Below, in pieces: positions 21,611-34,100 of a stretch of 64,000 bases of DNA. This DNA is from Papilionanthe hookeriana x Papilionanthe teres. Lineage: Eukaryota; Streptophyta; Magnoliopsida; Asparagales; Orchidaceae. Position numbers and translations under genes: made by a program. How positions within the stretch are numbered: the stretch's first letter is position 1; each line of letters starts with the position of its first letter. The stretch spans positions 144,465,165-144,529,164 of the forward strand of contig CM040424.1 of assembly GCA_022702705.1 (NCBI GenBank), given 5' to 3'. The notes under the pieces were generated by a model. The model did no database searches. It was not told the origin of the DNA and saw only the letters and a program-made list of their open reading frames with translations.

Positions 21611-24600
21611 CACCACCCCCTCTCGGCCATGACGAGTGCCGAACCGGATCTTACCGAAACCACCGCCAAAATTGTTCCGAACACTCTCCATACTTAGAAC
21701 AGCTTGATCCCCAGTGGCAATTTGCCCTAATCCCCACCACCAGAGCCCAATTTCTCAGCCAAAATTTCACCCAAAACTAGGACACTTCTCCACAGTGGAT
21801 CAATCCTCAAATTGATTGGTCCTACACCTTCACCAGACCAAGGGAAGAGTCCACCAACAAAAGCCCCCTCTCCAGGCCACCCACCTGTTCCAGACTCCAA
21901 GCTTTGTGATCGGCCTTGGTCGAAATCATACCTAGGCAATTCACTAGACCAGGAGACTTCATCCGGAGCTTGTTCGGGATCCAATCGAAGGTGACACAAC
22001 CCTCGGATTGAAGCCACACTTCTCTAAGCAAAGGTATGAGCTAATTCTTCATCCCGAGCTTCTGGAGATTCTCCATTTCAAATGCTTTAATTTCAATGCA
22101 TGATCACCGTATAGATGTATTCGTCTCTTCAAGACGAATCCATAGAGCACAAGAACACCAAAATCCGTTGAGAAATGAGTGGGTTCTTAGGGTTTTAGTG
22201 TGGACAGCTCTCGGGTGAGGACGCTTGGGGACGATGAACGGATGCCGTTCATTCCATACACGCGCGGATAGACGGCTCAGATCGGGTCGGATCAGCAGAT
22301 GATACGCGGAAGGCGGGACCCGGGCTGCTGACTCAAATGGCGGCGTCGAATGGTAGCACGACAAGCGGCGTTTCGGAGCTGCCGAGGTTGACGCGGCGCC
22401 GCATGGATAAGTAGGAAATTAGGGTATTTTCTGATTTATTTAATTCCCTAAACTTCAAAAATGCATAACTTTGTGTAGGAAAATCAGAAAAATAAAATAA
22501 AAATACTCTCTTGCTCAGTGAACAGAGGAGAATAATGTGGAAAAGAAATCATTTAATTTCATCAAGAATTTTATTTTTAATGATTTATTTACCCTCTGCA
22601 TTGTTCTAATTCTCCATGCATATAGGGAATTCACCATGGCATGAGACCATAGGGCTTTTGATGCCTCTGAATTTGGGAACATTCTCTGAATTTTCCAAAG
22701 TCAGGGGCCATCCCTATGAGAAGTTATTGATTTTTCAAATTTATGTTGCTGTTTTGAGTATTTTAAATCCAATAATTAGCTTGTTGTGAAATAAATTCTA
22801 GAAAAATTTGGTGATGTTTCTTATGACCAGAGGACCCTAGGAAAAATAGGTTTTGAATTATTTCACTTGAAATAACCCTAATTGGCCTAAACACCCAAAA
22901 TAGGTCCCTAATTAATTAGAGCTAATCATACATCAAATTGGCTTGAAATCAATTCTCCACTAACCTTTAGGATCAGAGGAACCCACCATAAAAATTTGAA
23001 GTCAATTGGACTTTGTTAGCCCTACTAAATGGGTTGATTAAGCCATTTAGCCAATTTAAACTTTAAAAATTCATAACTTTCAAAATACTTTTCAAAAATT
23101 CACCAAATTGGTTTTGGAGACTCTCTGATATCAGGGGAATTTAAGAAAATTAAAATTTCAATTTTATAAAAAGTTCATTTTTTATATTATTTTAATATTT
23201 TAATAAATAAAAAATAATAAAAATCACAAAAATAATAAAATTCACTAAAATGTCACATTTTGAATATTAATCACTTAGGAATAAACCCCATATTTTTCTT
23301 AGGTCTATTTGATGAGATATTAAATTTTAAAGCCCTAAGGTAATTTTAAAATTAAAAAAAATGTATTTTTTTAGCATTTCCACTAAAATAATTCCAATAA
23401 ATCAAAGAAAAATCAGAAAATTGTAAAAATTGATTCTCTGATTTCCTTGATATTAGAGAGATTTTTGAAAAATATAAAATTTATTTTTCAACCTTTATTT
23501 TATTTTTAAATTAATTAATACTCCAAAACTTAAAATAATTATAATAAAAATAATATAATTCAAAAAATCACCAAAATTGGTCCAAGTGGTCCTCTGGTCA
23601 TTAGAAATGTCTCATAATTTTCTTAAGGATAGAAAATTTCCCTTGGTCATATTATTAAATTTTCCTTGGAAATCCCTATTTTCCACCAAAAATAATTACA
23701 TAAATAAATTAAATACAGTAAAAATCACATTTTCTCCTCTCATGTCTTTATTGGCATATGAGTGAAGTCACATAAAAATTTCAAGTTCATTTAAGCTCAA
23801 TTTAGTGAGTTATGAAATTATTAAGCTTGAAGGGCAAAATGGTAATTAAAATTTTAACCCTTAATTAAAATTTTAGGTTTAATAAAATTAAAGAGTAAAT
23901 TATTTGATCTTAATCTGATTTGGATGATTGAAATTTAAATAATTAAAGGGCAAAAACCTATTAAACAATTTAAAAATAATTAAAATAAACTTTAATTAAA
24001 TAATTGATTAAATTTGGAAGAATAATAAAATTTGAATTATTAAAATGGGGATATTATTAGGAAGAGATTTGTTCTTTAATTTAAGAATCCCTAAATTAAT
24101 CATCTCCATAATATTTAATTCCTAATTTAAATGATAATCCAAGTTTAAGATTTAAAATGTTAAAAGATTTAATCATTAAATTAAATTAAAGTTAAATTAT
24201 TTAAATTAAACCCTTTTTAAAATTTCAATTAAATTAAAATTAAAAGTAAGATTAAATTAAAATTTAAATTGAATAAAATTAAATAAAATTAAATTAAAAC
24301 ATATTAAATTAAATCAAATTAAACTAAATTAATTAAATAAAATTAAATTAAAACATATTAAATTAAATTAAATTAAATTAAATTAAATTAAATTAAATTA
24401 AATTAAATCAAATTAAATCGAATCAAATTAAATTAAAATTAAATTAAGTCATATCAAATCAAACTAAATTGAATTAAATTAAACTAAATAGAATCAAGTT
24501 AAAAATAAAATCAAGTTAAAATTAAAATTAATTTAAATTAAATAAATTAAATTAAAATTAAAAGCTAAACCAAATTAAACTAAAATTGAATTAAATTGAA

Positions 24601-26689
24601 TTAAAAATAACATCACCTAAGACATAAAGAAATTCAAAATGAAGCAACTTGAACACTATTCCAAATTTAAACCCGTTAACCGAAATTAAATTAAATCACA
24701 AACCATTTGAACACCAATTTGCCCTCGAAAGCTTTCGATTATCATAACTCCTAAACGTAACGTTAAATGAAATGTTACTTCACTTATAGTGATATTCAAA
24801 TGTCATAGTTCATCGAGCAAGATAACAAAAATTGAATTCTCGGACGATTAATTCATTTGTATAATTGAATTCATTTGGACTTAAAACAATTCTAAGCAAT
24901 ATTGAAAAGATGTTTAAGATTCTTCTTAAGCACTTCCTCAATATAATAGGACATTTATAAGAACAATTGAACTTAATTGTTCTTTGATGAAGAAAATCGT
25001 CTTCAAACCAAAACATAAGAACCTAGACGTCATAGGAAATAACTAGCTATAGGATTAGGAATTTGGTAGAAAACCATAACCCTTCCCTTAGCTCTACCCA
25101 GGAACTTGTTTAAATATTCTAAATTGTGTTTAAGTGCAGCTTGGGATGACGGGAAGACCCTCCAGGTACGCTTTTATTTTATGGCAATTTGCTTTATTGC
25201 AATTTATTTAATCGCATTGCACTTACTTTTCTTGCATGATAAACAACTGTTGCATGAAAACCCACACTTTTAGGATAGTCCCTAAAACTGAAACCAAAAC
25301 TAAATTAAAAGTCATTGCAAGATAAAATTCACCGCCACAACATTTCAAAATATAAAATAACTCAAAATTTAATCACAAACGTAACACAAAACTACAATTA
25401 TAACTAAATTAAAACGTCTTGTTGGATGATCGGGAATACCTCGGATGATGTAACCTACGTGTTGCTAACGGGATTTCCCACGGTCTAAATGAAAGTGTGG
25501 AACTCATTTAGTTGAGTTTAGCAAATTCATCTGGACTAAGTGAATCCGATTAAAATAACGATGCCGGAAGGATGGAACCGTGGGATCTTAACCGGTGTTG
25601 TTATAATCAACTTTAAGATTTGTTTTAATTAAAACATAAAAAATACTTGGGAATTAAGAATTTTTTCTAAACCAAAACACTTTTCTCATCTCTTGATTTA
25701 TGACTTCTATAACTAAACCTCTGCAACAACAAGGAGCTCGGAGTAGGGTGGGCAGCACGACCATCGTCATCAGCAAAACTTGAATCTACATCAGCTAAAA
25801 ATTCCTAGAATTAAATAACCAAGCCATAGGGCTTCGAGGTAGTTTGCCTAGTGCAACATAAATCCTCAACCTTTTGTTAGGCATTTGCATTGCAAATTAA
25901 GCCCTAACCTGTCTTAGGACTCTAAGGTAGTCGTTCGGTACGACATAAACCCTCATATCTTCGAGGGTATTTGTATGATTTTATCACACAAATATAAGTC
26001 CAAATTAATTAAAATTTGCAATATTGAAACATTAAATAAACATTAGGACTTTCCTAAATCCAAGCCAAACAATAAGATAGTCGGGAAATTACCGAAGTTC
26101 GCTTCGAATCTGTGATTTCTCCTACCTTTCTTCCTTTGAATTCCCAAAATAAAACGTCCCAAATTTGATCCATTCCCTATTGAAATTCCAAAATTCAATC
26201 CTTTGAAAACTTAAACTTTGAGATTCTTGAGAGCAGAATTATTGATTATTATCGAGAGTTTTCTTAGGTGATTCGCGTCACTTAAGATGTAATTAACTAT
26301 AGGGGCTTGCCCTTATAGGGAATTTTAAGAACCTGAGTAATATAAACCCTGCTTAATTCCTTTATATTAAGTAGGGGAATTTGTCGGTTTATAAAATTGG
26401 TTCGCAGACCAAAAGGATGTCACAAATCTTCTAGTTTATTTAATCGAGCCCTATCACCAAACAGTGTGTCTATTCTTCGGGATAGATACACGGTTTGTGA
26501 TGCGGCGCTCGTTTATATAAACTATCTGGGATGTGAGGTCGGTTTGATTTCATATCTTAAAATTATTTTCAAAATCAAATACTACTTTTCAAATTATTTA
26601 TTTAAATTAAATTAAAAATTCGCCGACAATTTCTGTTAGGCGACCCCTTTTCAAAATACAACACAACCTAAAAATATGCTGACACCCTT

Positions 26690-27580
26690 TTGTATTCACC
26701 ACTGCTTCTCTAGAGAATAATGTCTGTTTTATTGGAGCATAATATGTTGTGTTTTCATGTACTCCAATTTCATGGACTGAAAATGGTTTTAAGTCTCCTG
26801 TAATATAACATTCTTGCCCTTTTTTTAAGTATTTTTAGCATTGATGCAGTGAAGAAGGAACCATTTTATGCTCACGAAGCCATGGTCTACCAAATAGAGC
26901 ATTAAAAGAGGTATTAGAATCGATGATATAAAATTTTGCCGTTGTTACCAAGTCATCTATCTTTAAGAGCAATGTTATTGATCTTAGAGCTCATTCTCCT
27001 TGTTAGTTAAACCCTCATAACATCATTATTTCTCTTAATAATTGGTATGCGTTAATATCCAAATATGTAAGAGTCCTTAAATTCATTATGTTAATCGAGG
27101 CACCAAGATCAATAAGCACCCTTGAAAGTGTCGTGTCGTTTATATTTACTGTGATGTATCATGTACGATTGTGTTCAGTCATTCCAAGTAACAAGTCATT
27201 GTAAGAAAAGGTAATTTTTGTCTGTTCTTTTAATGGATAAGCTTCACTTTGAGTGATACTAGCAACTTGAGCTAAGCAAATGTACGGGTCTAAAGGGCTT
27301 TTATCAATGACTCTCTTAAGGGCATCATATTTTCTCAATTTTGCTGGTAATTTTCTCAGGCGAGCTAATACATTGTAATCCACTTTATGAGGAAAGTCTT
27401 CATTTCTTCAAATAATTGTGTATGTATCGGAGGAACAATCTTTTCCGCTGAGACAATTTGTTTCTCTTTTTCTCGGGGTGCCATTCTGGGAGGCAAAACG
27501 TTTCCACTTCGCAAATTAATTTCAATTATTTCTTCTAGTTTACTTTTCGGCTCATTTGTCTCTGAGTCTGAAGATTCCAA
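26690..27580 (-). pseudogene. Retroviral-type aspartic protease and upstream linker (element D)
   Basis: The linker begins SSDSETNEP (27580 side) and includes YNVLARLRKLPAKLRKYDAL, then FSYNDLLLGMTEHNRTLYVT, the block that normally precedes protease in Ogre-like elements. The protease core reads VLIDLGASINIMNLRTL near 27060-27115, the D-x-G-A catalytic motif, followed by a GRPWLREHKMVPS block near 26850-26895. Several stops occur. The C-terminal side is cut by element B. Confidence 0.8.
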
Positions 27581-27607
27581 TTCTATGGAAATTGGTGTTT
27601 CTTATAA

Positions 27608-27823
27608 CTAGAGTGTGACAGAGTCTTTGTCGTTGTCAAAATTATTATTAATGTTATCATCATTTTGGGTGTCATTAGATTGGTCGATATCGTGTATGAT
27701 TTGAGTATTGTCTACATGATTGAAACTAGAATTGTTATTTTCAGAGGCATCATCCAAAAAAGATAAAATGCGAGCAGAACTTGAAGTATTATTATTCACA
27801 GTAGTGGTACAAAAGGAATTCAT
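27608..27823 (-). pseudogene. Acidic Asn/Asp/Ser-rich segment between gag and protease (element D)
   Basis: A 71-codon open stretch rich in N, D and S (DDASENNNSS, NDTQNDDNINNNFDNDKD). Low complexity with no recognisable domain. Its position fits the variable spacer between gag and protease. It may simply be a surviving fragment of the gag-pol frame. Confidence 0.4.
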
Positions 27824-28093
27824 ACATGGTCAACGGCTTGAGGGATTTTCTCCCTTCATCCGAGACAACTATCCTTGTAGAAGATAAATGAAGATGAGAC
27901 TAGAAGATACAAAAGGAATAGCAGTTCCTGTGTCTAAATGACCTCTAATCTTTTTCAGTTCTTTATTGCTATTTTTCTTTCCTTTTTTAGATGATTTTTT
28001 AATTTGAAAGTCTGAAAGGATCTCCTCAGAAGATTTACCTTGAACAGTATTGCTTCTGTCTTTGTTGTCAGAATTAAGGATAATTTTATCAAC

Positions 28094-29990
28094 CTAAATC
28101 ATATTGATTGAATATTTTTCAAGTTCTTTCAAATTCTCTTTTGGGATTACTATATTCTCTTCTTTAAAGGTACACTCTAACCAGTCTTTAAAAACAAAGC
28201 ATTCTTCAGTTTTGTGAGCGAGCATCCTGTGATAAGGACAATAATAGAGATTGTCTTTCATATCAACCTCTCCTAGCCTTTTAGCCTCAAGTAGCTTGAA
28301 CTCTGACATTTTCAGCAGGCTACAGAATATTTTAATGATGGCTTCCTTTTTGAACGAATAATACTTATTCATTCTTTGAATCATTGTCCTCTTGTCTGTC
28401 GGTACTGGAACTGATTGTTAGAATTGTAATTGAGAAGATACCTATTGTGGTGATTGATTTAAATTCTGTCGTTGTTTCCTTTGTTTGGGTTGGATTTGCA
28501 TCACTTGTTTGCTCTTTTCTACAACATTTTTTGGTTCCTTCTCAAATGTTTTGACAGATTTTATCTTTTCTGTCTTTTCTGCTACACTCATCTGCTTGGT
28601 TTCTTCCTGAAGATTGGCAGCTTTACTGAGTAGTTTTTTAAATGTCTTTGTCGTGAATAATTTTAGCATAAATGCTACAGGACCATGGATATTTTTAAGC
28701 AGAATCTCAACATCATGTTGTTTCTGGAGTTGTGGTTCACATTTCATGCTAAGTTTTCTCCAGCGCAAAATGTAATCCACCAAACTCTCTCTTGGTTTTT
28801 GTTTTTCAACTATCAGGTTACCAACTGTAGTATGGTGTTGTGCTCTAGCAAAAAATTGAATGAAGAGGCTTTTAAGCTCTACAAAAGTTTTAACGGACCT
28901 ATTAAGAAGTTCTGCATACCAGTCAGAGGCAGCTCCTGTAAGACTATTAACAAATTGATGGAATAAGAGAGCGTCACTTCATCTTGCATTGCAGCAACTC
29001 GCTCTGAAGTGTGCAAGATGCTGACAAGGATTACCGGTCCCGTCAAAATTTTGGAAGAGAGGAGGAACAAACCCTTTGGGTTATTTGACAAAATCAAATT
29101 CTTTTTGGTAAGGTCTACCATTTGGATAAGGTTTACTTGAGCCATTATTTCTTTGATCTTTTGTTCTGCTAATTGTGTTATTTCTTTTTCTGGAATTCCA
29201 CTTTGGGAGGAATCCTTTTTCTTTTGTGTACTTTCTTCAATTTCTATCAGGTCTCCTTTGTCCTCCACAATATGTATTGCCTCTAGCCTATTTCAATGAC
29301 ATGCAATGGATTCGTTGGTTGGTTTTGTAAAGCTACAATTAATTCTTCCTTTTTTTGTTTGAGACAGTTGATTTGTTCATTCCATTGATGAATAACCACT
29401 CGTAACTCTTCTGTCGTATTTTCTTCTCTTAATTCTCATGCTATGAAGGTAGATCATGTTTCCACCATATTTATCTCGGTGACTTCCTCATTTGAACTAT
29501 ATGAAGAATTATCCTTCCTTCGTATTGAGAATTGTTTGATGACATTTTTCAACTTCTTCAATCTTTAATTAAATGATTTTATAGGATGATTTTTACAAGT
29601 TCGTTCCTGAGAACTGTCTGCAGTGTTACTCATGGTATCTGATATCCCTCTTGATGATTATCATCTTCATACATTATTTTTGAGTAAAGGACGAGATATC
29701 ATGGGAAGTGTATCATCATTTTATGAGTAAGAATTATCTCTACGTTGTAACATTAGGAGCAAATCAGTCATTTTAGCAGATGTGTCTTCTACTTCTGACA
29801 TTAATTTGTTATGCTTATTTCTATTTCTCGTGACAATCACATCTTTTACTCTTGGCCCAAGGAAAAATTTCACTAGTATCCGAGTACATTGACTGTGTAA
29901 TGGGAGTTGCTGATCCTTTTCTAAGTAAGTAGGATCTTCAATCGAGAGAATTCTTCTTTTCATTATCGTAGAGACAACACATCCCATTTT
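28094..29990 (-). pseudogene. Gag polyprotein (element D), degraded
   Basis: Structural protein forming the virus-like particle. From the N-terminal side: coiled and charged leader (29721-29987; 28879-29268 with EKEITQLAEQKIKEIMAQV), then a block equivalent to GFVPPLFQNFDGTGNPCQHL in a shifted frame near 29030-29090, LHTSERVAAMQDEVTL, VDYILRWRKLSMKCEPQL (28780 on), and a zinc-knuckle-like YYCPYHRMLAHKTEECFVFK near 28180-28240. These are typical Ogre/Tat gag blocks. Multiple frameshifts. Confidence 0.8.
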
Positions 29991-30238
29991 ATCTAATAGT
30001 CAGGAAAATAAACATCTGTCTTTCAGAGCTAATCTTTTAAGCACAGAGTATACGTCATGAATTGATGGAGAATTTCTAGGTTGGAAAGTATTTTCCTTAT
30101 ATTCAATAGGTATTGGAATATATCAGTTTTCTTTTGAGAAAGAAGGGTTCACGAAAACACTTTGTTCAAATTCAGATGTCTCAAAATTGTCTTCTTCATT
30201 CCATTTTTTCTTTCTTTAAAAGAACGAGTTTTATTTCT

Positions 30239-30601
30239 TCATTGAGTTTTTGAAACATTCTTGGAGCAAGATCCAACTTCATATATGGACGGAGGTGGAC
30301 TGTCACTTTCTTGTTCAACAAAAATTTTTTTTCCTTTTTTGTCAACATATTCTTCCATTTCTTCAAAAGTATAATGTTCTACAGGAATGTATTGAGGTAA
30401 GTCTTTTGCAAAGTTAAGAAAATCTTCATAAGGTTCCAGATTGAATTCCTCGAAGGATTGTATATCGGTTTGATATTGATTTTCTAATGCAAATTCAATT
30501 TCATTAAATAATCCAAAATCATTCTAATAAAGGTAAACGTCTTCATCAATCAGCATATTGAGACTTTGATAATAAGAAAAGACTAAATACAAGGATTCCA
30601 T
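30239..30601 (-). pseudogene. Small ORF upstream of gag (element D)
   Basis: Starts MESLYLVFSYYQSLNMLIDE (ATG at 30599-30601) and runs about 120 codons with one internal stop near 30527. It is acidic (EEFNLEPYEDFLNFAKDLPQ, FEEMEEYVDKKGKK). It lies between the primer binding site and gag, where Ogre-type elements carry an extra ORF. It could instead be the start of gag. No domain recognised. Confidence 0.5.
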
Positions 30602-30786
30602 TACAACTTTTCTGAAAATTTATGGATAATAAAATGTCATGAACTTTTATAAACAGTGAATTTATTATTTTGTTGTTGTTATGAAATGTCAAGAATAAGA
30701 GTTTTGAAAGATGTGGCCCTATATGTCAAAGGAAGAAACTTATTTTTGATAACAAATGAGTTAACAAGAGATGAGAAGAAAGATGT

Positions 30787-30804
30787 TCCCCAGTGGAGTC
30801 ACCA
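30787..30804 (-). other. Primer binding site of element D
   Basis: On the minus strand TGGTGACTCCACTGGGGA, 12 bp after the LTR end. This is the TGGCGACTCC-type site found in Ogre/Tat elements. It marks where the host tRNA primes minus-strand DNA and fixes the LTR boundary at 30817. Confidence 0.75.
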
Positions 30805-32049
30805 AATAAAATCTCTTGTCGGCATTCGAAGCCATGTCAGAGATTTTCTCGGTGTCTATGTCATTGTTTTTGAGTCACCACTATGTTTAACAATAATATT
30901 GCCCTAATATTCAAGAAATCTTATTTCTTTTGGATCATGTAAATGATCCTTAGATAATAAGAATTTTGTAGAAAATAAGGGCTAATAAAATAGAAAACAA
31001 TAAATTAAGAAATGTAGGTGATAATCCCTGTAAAAGGAGAATCTAGAATGCCTTATTCTAGAAATTTTATATAGGGACGATCACATATGAAAATTTGATA
31101 ACCTGAAATTTCTAGGTGTCATACCCATCCTGAGTTCTTAAACCTCTTATAGGAGCAAACTTCTATAGTTAATTACATCTTAGACAATTAAAATTATCTA
31201 TGAAAACTTTTGATTAATGTTAACACTTGTTTTCTATGAAGTTTGAAGAATAAGGAAAGAAATGTCAATGTTCAATTCTAAGGTTAATATATCATACAAC
31301 CCTGAAAGTTTGATTTTTGTCAATGTCATTTGTTCTGTCAAATTCATTTTTTGTTTTGTTGTTTGTCATTTTGTTGTTGTTTTGTTGTGTAGTTTATTAT
31401 TTTTTTGGTGACTATCCTAAAAGTTTAGGTTTTGTGGCTATCCTAAAAGATTGGGTTTTTTTTTGTTTTTGCTTTCTCATTTTAATGTTGTTTATATTTT
31501 TTTTCTATTCTGTTTTGTCGTTGTTTTGGTGTTGCTTTAATTTTGTTTTATTGTCATTTGTCTTGTTTTTAGAATGTCGCCCTGCAAAACATAGTTAACA
31601 CATCATAATAACATGTAAAGTAAATCTAAAACAAAATTTGTCTTCAACCTGCAAGATAAATGAGTGTCAGATTTAAAAGAAATAATGTCATTTTTATTTC
31701 TTAAATTTCTTTTATTTTAGTTGGCAAGATTTTAGATTACCCGGTCAAGATGTCACCGGCTCCGTCGTCCCAGGGTTATCAGGGGCCTTAATCTACTTAG
31801 TCCGAAAGGTGTTTAAACCAGGACCAGAAAACTTCTGTCAACAACCAGGATTGCGTCGTCCAAGAAATCTTTGTAGATTAAGAACATTGGGGTTCAAGTT
31901 GCATTTGGTGATCTTTGTTCATTAAAGTTTTTTTTAAGTCTTAATGTCTTTTCAGATTTTAGGTTGAAAAATTTTAAGTTATTCATAATTTATTAACCAT
32001 GTAAAATTTTCCATATGTCATTTTGATATATGTTGGTTTTGATGTAATT

Positions 32050-32700
32050 TAGACTTAAAGAAAAGGGTGAAGTTTATTTAGATCTAATGTCTGCAAGATC
32101 TAATTAAACTTGAGAATTTTTAGATCCAATTTTGAATAAAATCTAACATAAGTTAGACTTTAAAACATTTAGATTTGATGTCGTTTGAATCTAAAAAGTG
32201 TTTAGTCAACTTAAATTTTATAAAATCTAACAAAAGTTTGACTTTAGAATTTTAGATTCGATGTCATTTAAATCTAAAAGGTGTTAAGTCTAATGTAAAT
32301 TAGACTTAAATTGTGTAAAATCTAACATAAGTTAGACTTTAGAATTTTAGATTCGTTGTCATTTGAATCTAAAAGTGTTAAGTCTAATATAGAGTAGACT
32401 TAAATTGTGTAAAATCTAACATAAGTTAGACTTTAGAATTTTAGATTCATTGTCATTTGAATCTAAAAGGTGTTAAGTCTAATATAGATTAAAATAAAAT
32501 TTTGTAAAATCTAACATAAGTTAGACTTTACAATTTTAGGTTCGTTGTTATTTGAATATAAAAAGTGTTAAGTCTAATATAGATTAGACTTAAATTATGT
32601 GAAATCTAACATAATTTAGACTTTAGAATTTTATATTTATTGTTATTTCAATCTAAAAGGTGTTAAGTCTAATGTAGATTAGACTTAAATTAGAGTTAGA
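32050..32700. repeat. 94-bp tandem array (about 7 units) in LTR of element D
   Basis: Units contain TAACATAAGTTAGACTTTAG, ATTTTAGATTCGTTGTCATT and GTGTTAAGTCTAATATAGAT. Period 94-96 bp, read from GTTAGACTTT at 32331, 32425 and 32519. Noncoding. Confidence 0.85.
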
Positions 32701-33260
32701 AGTATTGAATTAAGTTCAGTATGGGTTGAGCTTAAGTTTGATTTAACTTGGGTTTAATTTAGGTTGAACCTAAGTTAAAAAGGTTGATTTAAGTTCACTA
32801 TGGGTTAAAATTAAGTTTGAGTTAACTTGGGTTCAATTTAGATTGAACCTAAGTTAGAAATATTGATTTAAGCTCAATACAGGTTAAACATAAGTTTGAG
32901 TTGACTTGGGTTCAATTTAGGTTGAACCTAAGTTAGAAATATTGATTTAAGTTCAATATGGGTCGAACATAAATTTGAGTTAACTTGGGTTCAATTTATA
33001 TTAAACCTAAGTTAGAAATGTTGATTTAAGTTCAATATGGGTTGAACTTAAGTTTGATTTAACTAGAATTGAATTTAAGTTAAGTTTTGGTTGAGTTAGG
33101 TTCAATATGGGTTGAACCTAATGTTTAGGTTAACTTGGGTTTAAGTTGGTTTGAACTCAAGTTTGGTTTTAATGGAGTTAGGTTCAATATGGGTTGAATC
33201 TAAGGTTTGGGTTAACTTGGGTTCAAGTTATTTTGAACTCAAGTTAGGTTTTGGTTGAAG
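32700..33260. repeat. 82-bp tandem array (about 6 units) in LTR of element D
   Basis: Units contain AGGTTGAACCTAAGTTAGAA, TTGATTTAAGTTCAATATGG and GAGTTAACTTGGGTTCAATT. The unit differs from that of the neighbouring block and degenerates to the right. Confidence 0.8.
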
Positions 33261-33289
33261 TATAATTAAAGATAGATTTGATTAGGGCT

Positions 33290-33890
33290 TAAGGTTATTT
33301 AAGCCTAATTTAAGTAAGGCTCAAGGGTTTAATTACATCTAGTGGGTAATTAGAGTTCAATGTTGTTTAAGCCTAATTTAAGTAAGGCTTAAGGATTTAA
33401 TTAAGTCTAATGGGTTAGACCTAATTTGAGTTTATGGTTGTTTAAGCCTAATTAGGTTTAATGGGTTAGACCTTATTAGAGTTAAAGGTTGTTTGAGCCT
33501 AATTTAAGTAAGGCTTAAGGGATTAATTAGGTCTAATGGGTTAGACTTAATTAGAGTTTATGGTTTTTTAAGACTAATTTAAGTAAGGCTTAAGGGTTTA
33601 ATTAGGTCTAATGGGTTAGACCTAATTAGAGTTCAAGGTTGTTTAAGCCTAATTTAAGTAAGGCTTAAGGGTTTAACTAGGTCTAATGGGTTAGACCTAA
33701 TTAGAGTTCAAGGTTTTTTAAGCCTAATTTAAGTAAAGTTTAATGGTTTAATTAGGTCTATTGGGTTAGACCTAATTAGAGTTCAACGTTGTTTAAGCCT
33801 AATTTAAGTACGTCTTAAGAGTTTAATTATGTCTAACGGGTTAGACCTACTTAGATTTTTAGATTGTTTAAGCCTAATTTAAGTAAGGCT
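33290..33890. repeat. 76-bp tandem array (about 8 units) in LTR of element D
   Basis: Units contain TAATTAGGTCTAATGGGTTA, GACCTAATTAGAGTTCAAGG, TTGTTTAAGCCTAATTTAAG and TAAGGCTTAAGGGTTT. Period 76 bp. It grades into a shorter AAACCTAATTTAGGTAAGG repeat at 33890-34098. Confidence 0.85.
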
Positions 33891-34100
33891 TAAAGCTAAT
33901 TAAACTTAATTTAGGTAAGGTTTAATTAATTAATTAAACCTAATTTAGGTAAGGTTTAATTAATTAATTAAACTTAATTAGGGTTAAGTCTAATTGGTTT
34001 AAGATTAATTAAACCTAATTTAGGTAAGGTTTAATTGATTAATTAGACTTAATTAGGGTTTTGAGGTTAATTAAACCTAATTTAGGTAAGGTTTAAATGA

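Larger units (their letters stand above)
12976..26684 (+). mobile_element. Element B: AlkB-carrying Tat-type Ty3/gypsy retrotransposon, 3' two-thirds
   Basis: Starts abruptly inside the N-terminal part of RT because element A is inserted there, so its 5' LTR, gag and protease lie left of the window. The visible order is RT, RNase H, archaeal-type RNase H, integrase, AlkB ORF, 82-bp array and 3' LTR (20076-26684). The dual RNase H arrangement is diagnostic of the Tat clade. It ends at 26684 with GCTGACA, directly followed by protease-region sequence of minus-strand element D. CCCTT at 26685-26689 is therefore the predicted target-site duplication. Frames are broken many times. Confidence 0.88.
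20076..26684 (+). repeat. LTR2: 3' LTR of element B (6.61 kb, internally deleted)
   Basis: Same ends and landmarks as LTR1: TGTTGACCTCATTTC start, TATA box 21603-21610, CpG-rich island about 22195-22410, TAAAT tract 24170-24610, hairpin 26347-26376, AGGCGACCCC at 26638-26647 and GCTGACA end. It is about 830 bp shorter than LTR1. Most of the difference is a deletion of roughly 950 bp of the CA-rich U3 near 21438. A 16-bp repeat has expanded at 20596-20720. No genes. Confidence 0.88.
26685..34100 (-). mobile_element. Element D: Ogre-like Ty3/gypsy retrotransposon, 5' part, minus strand
   Basis: Read on the minus strand from the right: 5' LTR (30817 rightward to at least 34100), primer binding site (30787-30804), an upstream ORF (30239-30601), gag (about 28094-29990) and protease (26690-27580). 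Pol and the 3' LTR are beyond the window because element B is inserted in the protease region at 26684/26685. The 5' LTR is cut by a LINE at 34101. Gag and protease-linker sequences are of the Ogre/Tat type. All frames are broken. Confidence 0.8.
30817..34100 (-). repeat. 5' LTR of element D (partial, at least 3.3 kb)
   Basis: On the plus strand it begins TGTCGGCATTCG, so the minus-strand LTR ends ATGCCGACA, the same terminal motif as the AlkB-carrying LTRs. It contains a T-rich stretch (31300-31600) and four tandem-repeat blocks (32050-34098). It is cut by the LINE at 34101; the rest lies outside the window. The hydrophobic open frame at 31317-31598 is a translation of T-rich LTR DNA, not a gene. 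Confidence 0.65.

Noticed and set aside
1..26684. Tandem duplication of one AlkB element sharing the LTR at 5534-12975
   Set aside because: The LTR terminus is followed immediately by mid-RT sequence with no primer binding site, which fits nested insertion better than unequal recombination between LTRs.
31317..31598. Very hydrophobic 93-codon open frame, possibly a membrane protein
   Set aside because: It comes from T-rich LTR DNA of element D, where any frame reads F, L, V and C. No supporting context.
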